This document shows positions 38,201 to 47,200 of a DNA stretch of 64,000 nt, piece by piece. Positions within the stretch are counted from its first letter, which is position 1. Every line of letters begins with the position of its first letter. Made by a program: the position numbers and the translations under genes. The stretch is from assembly GCA_038030265.1 (NCBI GenBank), contig CM075938.1:44261189-44325188 (forward strand), read 5' to 3'. This stretch comes from Corythucha ciliata (Eukaryota; Arthropoda; Insecta; Hemiptera; Tingidae). The notes beneath the pieces are model-generated. The model saw only the letters and a program-made list of their open reading frames with translations, made no database searches and was not told the DNA's origin.

Positions 38201-41200
38201 TCTGAGCGAATGTGGTGCTGGCAATTTGATTAAAACAAAAAATCTTGGAATACTGTCTTAGAATCCAGGACATTCTACAAAAAAACCAGGTCCAAAACTG
38301 GTCCTGCGCGTTTGGCTCTTTCAAAAACGAAATATCACAATTGAGTCTATACAGGGTGGAAGGGGATAAGTGTGACAAAAAAAAATTTGGGTGAAAGTAT
38401 ACCTCATTTGCGACCAAAATCACCATATACACCATGGTCCGAAAAGCAAAACCCTTCGAGATATGATTTTTCTAACGATTTTTAAGGCTTACATCATTTT
38501 TTTTTTTAACTAACTGCGAGAAACTCGCATTCAATTTGAATTTTTGCAACTTTTGGTGATGAATTCGGAAAGAGCACACTATTTTCTGTCAGGATCGGCC
38601 ATTTTCGATAGAAGTTAACTATTTAATGTGCCCTTAAATGCGGCTCAAAGTCGTGCAAATCGGGGATTTTATTTTTTTCAAAAAAAGTCAGCCCCCGTTT
38701 GTCCACCCTAAATCTGAGAGTACGGACAACCCGTGATTCCGAAAAACATCTTCAAAGTGTCCTTTACAAAAATACTGATAAGCGTTTTCTTAGTTGATTG
38801 GCGAGTTTTCGTCAGAAATGACAATTTCTTAGAAAAAATGATGATTTTTCTCTTCAAAATCGCTTGTTTTGACCTGAAAAATTCGATCAATCATTGTGAT
38901 TTTAACACGCTAAAATGGTATAAAACCACATCCAAAGCTATCCTTAGAGTGTAATTCAATGTGTGCGTCTACCAAAGTATCAAAAAATGTCGCTCCGGCC
39001 GCTGGCTGTCGGGTTAAGTGCATTACACTACTACAAGTTTCGACGTTTTTAGTTATTTAGCTATTATTCGGCATTAATTAACATTTCACGTGGTTACTTT
39101 AAATTTTTATAGCCATTCTTGCTGAATGATCGCAAATTAAGTTAAATTAACGAAATTCGTATTTCGTGAAATCTACTCTATCCGACAGTCCGACACCCCA
39201 GCTGCCGGAGCGACATTTTTTGTTACTTTGGTAGGCGGGCATAATCAGCTCGATTCAACGTATAGCTTTGGATAAGGTTTTAGTGCTTTTTATCACGTTA
39301 AAATCACAAAACGTATTCAAAATTTTCAGGTCAAAACAAGCGATTTTGAAAAGAAAAATCATCATTTTTTCTAGAAAATCGTCATTTCTAACGAAAAATC
39401 ACCAAACACCTAAGAAAACGCTTATGACTATTTTTGTAAAGAACACTTTGAAGATGTTTTTCTGAATCACGGGTTGTCCGTACACTCAGATTTAGTGTGG
39501 ACAAACGGGGACTGACTTTTTTTGAAAAAAATTGATTCCCCGATTTGCACGACTTTGAGCCGCACTGAAGGGCACATAAAATAGTTAACGTTTGGCCCAT
39601 TTGAAAATCAAATGGCGTGACTTTGGCCTTTTCAGGCGGCAATGTCGCCACGGAAATTCGCTCGTCCATATCCAAATGTCTTGGATTCGGGTTCTTCAAA
39701 ACAGAATTGGCCATTTCAAACACCAATTTCGCGGTTTTTCCTCTTTCAAAAACAAAATCAACAAAACGTGTGTGGCTTTAGCTCTTTCTAAACTCGTTTT
39801 TGCAGCTTTGACTAATTCGAAAACAAATTTATATTTTTCAAATACATTTTTTTTATTATTTGGGTAACTCAAAAAGCCAAATTTTGTTATTTTGGGTATT
39901 AACCCCTGTTACACGGATTTCCTGAAGAAAAACCTCCGCATTCGTCTCCTTCAAATCCCAAGTTCCGCCGATTTTACTCTTTTATTCCGAAAGCTATGCT
40001 TTTTAGGAGCCACATTTCGTGGATTTGGCTCTTACAAAACCACAATTTCGCATACTTTCACACCCAATTTTTTTGGATTTGACTCCTTCAAATCCAACTT
40101 TTGGGATTTTTGTTTAAAACATGATTTAAATTGTTAGTAGAGTCGCTTAAACTACGAGGGTTAGTGGAAAAAGCATGCATTAATCTGTAGCCGTAGGAGC
40201 CTACATCGTCTGTCTTCCCTCGTTGAGGTTCGTCAAAAACTGACCGGTCCCAAATTAATTTGGGAAACCAAATGCTGAAGATGGCGCGCAGCCAAAACCG
40301 GTCCGTTTTTGACGAACCTTAACAGGGAAGACAGACGATGTAGGCTCCTACGGCTACAGACTTATGCATGATTTAACCACTAACCCTCGTAGTTTAAGCG
40401 ACTCTACTAACAACTTAAAGCATTAAAGATTGTCTATGGTTTCCAACTTTTCCAAAAACTACATAACTGACGTTAGCCCCCGTGTGAAAAAAATCGGTTT
40501 CAAACGGTCTCATACCGTGCAAATGGCAGCGCACCATCACATTTAGATAGATTACCCACTCTGAAACCGGCAAATAACACCGGCCCGGTCTTTCTAGGGG
40601 GGCTAACTTTATGCCAGCCCCCCCCCCATGGTTCATTTTAATCTTGACCAAACTAATTTGATAAGGGTCCACTAAGAACAATTTGCGCAACCTCAAGAAA
40701 CCAAGTAAAAATAAATGCCCTTATGGGATTAGGGCCCAAAACTCGATGAGTGATAATTAAAGCTCTCTCTGAGCTCTCCACCAAGAACGGTTTTGATTTA
40801 GTAATTTGATTGCCTAGTCGTCATCCGGGTTCACCGTTCCAAGTTTTTCAACAGCGATAACGCTTAACGGCCGGCTCGTTCCTTTGGAACGTATGCAGTT
40901 CCGTGTTAAAGTACCACTCAAGACATTTAAGTGAAGTTTCAAGAAAGAACGATTGGTGAGAAGGCAGGTTTTTTCTTGTCCCAACTGCCTAATGACTGGA
41001 CTCTTGGAATAATTTTGGCTAATTGAAAATCTAATTCGGTTCATTAAAAACCAAATGTCGAGATTTTGGCTTTTTCATACCACAATTTCTCCCGATTTTC
41101 GCTCTTCCATAACCTAATGTCTCTGATTGGGTCCCTTCACAATCCAATTTCACTAATTTTCCGCAAATGGTGTAGGTACTACCAAGTACTACAAAATAAG

Positions 41201-44200
41201 TCATTTTCTTACTTCCTAGTTATATAGGATCTAGATACGATTTGCTTTCTATAGGATCTAGATACGATTATCTAGGTATGATTTGCTTTCTCTAACATTT
41301 GTATCTTTATACTTTCCCTTCCTTTGCTTCTTTGCTTATCCCCCCCCCCCATACCACTGAGGGTGGCTGAGCTGACGGGGGTGGACCTCCTTGCTTCGCT
41401 TTCTCGTTCCCTGGGATGCCAGTATGCCCTACCACCCACCCTAACATAACTGCGTTGCCTGTGTCCAGCAGAGCCGATACACGCGATCTTCTACAGTCCG
41501 CCACCAGCCGTGATTTGACCACCGGCCTAGAAATGGCCGGAGTATATCATCACCCGCTAGTTCGGAACTTCCCTTTTCTGAAGTTGTCTAGCACAGGCCT
41601 CAATGACCGTAACTTCCGCCTGAAACACTGTCGCGTACGTCCCAAGGGAAATGCTCTATGTCACCCCCAATTTGGTAATGCATATGCCAGTCCCCGCTCG
41701 TCCCTGCTCAGTTTCCATTTTCGAGCCGTCCGTAAAGCACATCACCCCATCTGACTCCCTCATTTCCATTTCCTCATCGACACTCATCTCTCTCGGGCCG
41801 GATCCCCGGATCAGTTCGACCAAAATTGTACTCCCGAATGTGTCTTTCTATTTGATCCCATCTCATATACGCGTGGCCAGTGCCACCCTGTGCATGATGC
41901 CTCGGATATCCCCGTCACTCCTTCTTCACCCGCCACCGGTTCCTCTTCCGCTCATACAGTCCAATTTGTACGTCGTTTCCATTGCCCTCGTCTTTAGCTC
42001 AAGGCTCAGAGGCTTTAGACCCAACATTACCTCCATCGGTCTAGTTGGTGACGTCCGAAAAGCCCCCAGAGTGGCCAGACACGCTAGCCTCTGCATCAAT
42101 CCTGGCAGAATTCGTCCTGTTATTAGCCGCTTTCCACCACACTACTGCCCCGTAAAGAATGCTTGGGCGAATGACCCCCGCATAGAGAGCCAGAAGGTTA
42201 ATTTGGGGTTGAAATCCCATGTTTTCCCCACCACCCTCGTAGTCTGGTAAAACGTACTCAATGCCCTCTGATAGGTATTCCTAATATGCGCTTCCCATCT
42301 CAGCCGATGGTCCAGTCACACCCCTAAGTATTTTACCTAAGTCATGAGTTCCACCTCCCTTCCCTTGATACTTAGGGCCTTAAGCCCTTGCCTACTCCTT
42401 CTATTCGTGAACAAACATAGTTTCACTTTATCCGGGTTAATAGTTAACCCTCTTGGCTCACGTCAGTCCCCCAACATCGATTTTCCTCGCGCATTAGCAA
42501 AAATCATTGCGTCATCTGCAAAAAAATTGTATATAAAAGCCTTTCCTCCTTCAACCTGATGAGCTTGTCAACTACCATTATCCACAAAAGAGGTGAGAGA
42601 CTAGACCCCTGCGGGATACCTCTCCACCGTTTCCCCTCCTAGCTCTGCCATAACCCATCTATGCCCCAGGGCATGGCTAATCGATCTGACCACCATCGGA
42701 TTGACCCTAAAGGCTTTTAAAGCCTCACTAATGCAGTTAAACTTCACCGGGTTAAATGCCCCCTCAATGTCTAAAAACAACACCAAGGCATACTCTTTCA
42801 ATGCTATCGTGTCTTCCATACTCTTGCTCTTCCAAATATCGGAATGACCCTATCTTGGTGGACAGCGAATTGATATCAGGGAGGAAGTATGAGTTTCATT
42901 ATTTTTTTTTTTTGTATTTTCTCTTTAAAAAATGATGTCATAGTTTTTGGCCATTTGTCCTCGATTTTTAAGTTTGTCAAGCGGTTGTTGTAAGTCCAGT
43001 CTCTAGCAACCTTAATTTTTCGCCCCTCCCCACAACCCCAACCTAAAATCTACGCCTCTGGATAAGTCCGATTAGTCATTTCCGTATGAAGGGGTACCCC
43101 AACGTTTCTTTATTATGGCTGACAGCCTTTCACTGGCTTTTTTTTCCAGAAGTACGTTAGGTATAGACGTATGAGTTATTCAGACTGTGATAGACTGGTG
43201 TTTTAATACCAAATTTCAGAATTTGTCTTTCGAAAATATAATAATTTTGGGGGAGTTGAAGTCGTCTGCTAAAGGTCTATCCACACACATCAGTGCCGTG
43301 AACTGAACGGGACGTGCCCCGTCCGGCAAAAAAAAATATTATTCTCAATGGAAATTGAAGGGTCACGTCCCTGACATGTGCCGGATATGTGTGAACGAGC
43401 CTCTCAATTCCCATATGAGAACGATATTTTACTTGTCGGACGTGCCCCGTTCGTGTCTCGGATTAACAGGTTAACCGATTTACATAACACACGCAAAAAT
43501 TACGTGTTTCTCATTTTCCAAACGCTCACCACCGGCCAACTCAGATTTGACGTGTCTTTGTCTTCAGAATCCGGAGAAGACTGAAGGAATAGTAGTTAGT
43601 ACCGGCTTTTTCTGCGGGATATAAAATACATTTTTCTCAATCATCAATATCTCACATGAACATCATTCAACACGGATTGCGTTGGATATTCAGCCAAGAG
43701 TGACTTGAACGGTTTTGCACGTTTCAAAGGCGCCTTGGTGTGGAAGTATCGAAGCTCTCTTCTCAAGGTAGCTGTTATCAGATAACCACGACCGAGGTTA
43801 AGCAATGTCAACGTCTGCAAGATATTTGGAGCAAAATTGTTCAGCGGTCCAACTCGGAAATAAGTCCGGATTTTAAATGAAAATCATCAGTTGGTCCAGT
43901 TAAAAAGTTACGCGAAATGGACGTGTCCGCAGGAATTATGTTTTCGGGCATTTTGTGACGATGGACACATAATTCAGGCAATGACAACACAAGCGACTGA
44001 CCGTGATTCGTTTTCAAAAATTGAAAATCTCATGCTAGAAAGGAAGAGATGATTCCCAGGATATACAATATATCCGTGAAGAAATGGAAGAGCGTGAAAC
44101 GACACGTAGAACGAGGTATGTGAGCGGGTATTTGGCGCGTTTTACACGAGTAATTTTCTTGATTAAAAATTTGTTCAAACTGTTCGTAAACTCAAAATCA

Positions 44201-47200
44201 TATGGAGGTAACAACTGTAAAAATTTCATTTTGAACTTATTTTTTATCAAAAAACTAGCTCGTGTAAAAGGGGCTTTTTGGGCATGGAAGTAATAATACG
44301 AGTTTTCACTATTTTTTTTATAGTAATTGTCGGTGCGATCGTTGTGGATAGGAAGAGCCATTCCCTGACTGAGCCACACAACATTCACTTCAAGAATCTT
44401 CAGCGATGTTTCATCATCGCTTTCTCTCTCGCTGCATTTGCGGATTGGCTCCAAGGGCCATACATCTATCGCCTGTACAAAGATTACGGATACCCGGACG
44501 ATATTATCGCCTTCCTTTTCATTGCCGGATTTATGTCCAGCTGCATTTTCGGTACAATCGTAGGACAGCTTGCAGACAGGTATGGCCGTAAAATATTATG
44601 TTCGGTGTTCACTGTTACTTACTCAATATGCTGTATGACCAAATTGTCTTCCAACTACTCCGTGCTTCTCATCGGCCGGATATTGGGCGGCGTATCTACT
44701 TCAATACTGTTCACCACATTCGAGGCGTGGTACGTCAACGAGCATTTAAATTTTTTTAAACTACCCGTCGAGTGGCTGAACTCTGTATTCGCTAGAGTTA
44801 CATTTTATAACGGCCTGAGCTCAATATTGGCGGGGATTATTGCTCAAATATTCGCAGAATTCTTGGACTTTGGTTCCGTCGCCCCGTTCATCATCGCAAT
44901 TCCTTTTCTTCTCGCCTCTTTAATGGTTATTCAGTCCACTTGGAAAGAACACCCTCCGTTGACGTCCAAATCCAGTCAGTCGATCCTAAAAAATGTGTTT
45001 CAACCTTTGAAGCTTCTAGTTCAAAATGAATTCATTTTGTTCCACCTTGGGCTGATACAGTCCATTTTTGAATCAGCGATGTACACATTTGTTTTCTCTT
45101 GGACACCCATTTTAGCGGATCTGAAACCACCGTTGGGTCTCACTTTTGCAACTTTCATGGTGTTTTTAATGAGTGGCTCTAAAACCTACTCGTGGCTCGT
45201 GTCCAAGCGTTTTCAACCTCAAAATCTATTAGTGTTCGCGTGCACAGTTACAACATTTTCCTTCGTCATAGTCACTCTCTGCCTCAGCAACATGATAGTT
45301 CACGTCGAGGACCATGATCACGAGACGAGTCAAATTATGAGCTTCATGTGTCTTTCCGCATTTCTCTTGTACGAATGGTCTGTCGGAATTTACTATCCAG
45401 CAGTGGGCTACCTTAGATCTCATCTTATTCCCGAGGAATATCGAGCGACACTGAGTAACTGGTTTCGAGTTCCTATGAACCTTTTCACGTGCGCCGCACT
45501 TACGCTTAAATTCGGCAGCAACAGCGACGATGTGACTGGACTGAAGAAATTTCAGTTAGGATTCATCCTGTGCACGGTGATGTTGATGGTGGCCGTAGGA
45601 TCGGCCACTGTGTTTTCAAGAAAGTACTCGCGAAGGATTATACACAATGAGTTGGCTCAGTTGAAAACAGGCGACGGTGCGACGGAAACTATTTAGAAGA
45701 GGGACGAACAACACTGTAATGGGTGACGTGTGATAGTGTAACAAATGTAAAGTATCTCTATTTCCTTTTTTATATGCTGGAGTTGGGACTTTCATTGAAT
45801 CGACTCAACTGTTAACTTAATTAGCGACATGTATGAACATCGTTACTGATAAATTCAATTGAGAGCAATGTTCACGTTTGGACTCCTTCCTTCATCCCAA
45901 ATTCATCAATCAGTGGTCATTGTGCTGGCATGGATTGCCGCGACCTTTAATAGTGATCATCCAGTTTGTGACTCCCACGCGAGATTGGTTACACTAACCA
46001 GGCTCAAATAATATGGTCTTTACAGAACACTAATGTACTCGAGGAGTCGATAGTTGGGTAATTATATATGGTCGTACTACTGTCAACGCTTGTCGGAACA
46101 TTACGGTGACCTTTCTCTGCCATTCGCTTTACGGCGGACTCTGCCTTGTCGTTACCTTGTGATGATAGGGCGGTGGACATTTGAAACTCCCACTTGGAAG
46201 CAAAATCCAAAAACTCTCTATTTCTGGAAGGTAAGCACCAATCGCGGAATGCCGTGACGCGCGAATTGTTCTTTTGAGAACTTGAGCTCGAAGAAATGTG
46301 AATAGTGATCGACTGGTATGATTTATTTTACCATATTCTAATATATCCATACTGACTAGGAACTTCGAATGGGTAGTTTTGTTACACTTTGCTCACTTAA
46401 CTCTTTGGTTCTCTCGCACGACATCGCGGCTTCTTTTATTTTATTTGTTACTCCTGGTCAGTACAAGGAATCTGTAGCGAGCTGCTGACTTCATACAATA
46501 CCGATGAGGGGTCTCGGACAGTCGTCTCAGTATATTTTTTTGGAGCACCCAAGAGACAAAGTCGCGGTGGCCTTTCGGGAAAAACTTATATGATACACTC
46601 TTGCCGTCATTCTCATTCCTCGCGTAAAATCATTAACAAGTCGTGTATTGGCGTTCACTAAATCTTCCGAGTCGTCATTCAGTCACTCGCAAATTACTGT
46701 TGTGCCGTATTTCTTCAAGCCCATTTAGAAAAAGGTACTTTGTTGAATGTGGCGCGGTTAATGTGAGCACCACCTCCATTTGTCTGATGAAGTATGTACC
46801 CTCGTAAAGCTGAGCCCCAGAAAGAAATTTAACGTTGAGATCAAACCGCTGAAGAGCGAAAACCATTCTTTGCAGACGTTTTGGACGCTTTTCAAAATAA
46901 CCTGGAGAGGCTTACTGCGGAGTCCCGGTTGTGAACCACAACGGCGACAGTATCCTCGAGCCTCGACTGACGCGTAATATCTTTCGGCGCTAGTCTACGC
47001 GTGTGAGGCCCACGCCACTGGTTTTCGTTCTTGGACAAGTACAGCTCCTAGCCCGGACTAAACGCAGACCTCTTTTTCACTGTTGAATAGGCTTGAAACG
47101 TTGCGTGACCAAAATCTTCTGTCTGCCAGTTGTTGATATGCAGTTTGTACAATGAATCAATTAAAAAAAAACCTTTTATGGCCGTTCAGACCGTCACTCC

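Noticed and set aside
41651..42250. Plus-strand open frame of 199 codons
   Set aside because: It is the complement of the decayed LINE, whose minus strand carries the reverse transcriptase and RNase H motifs.
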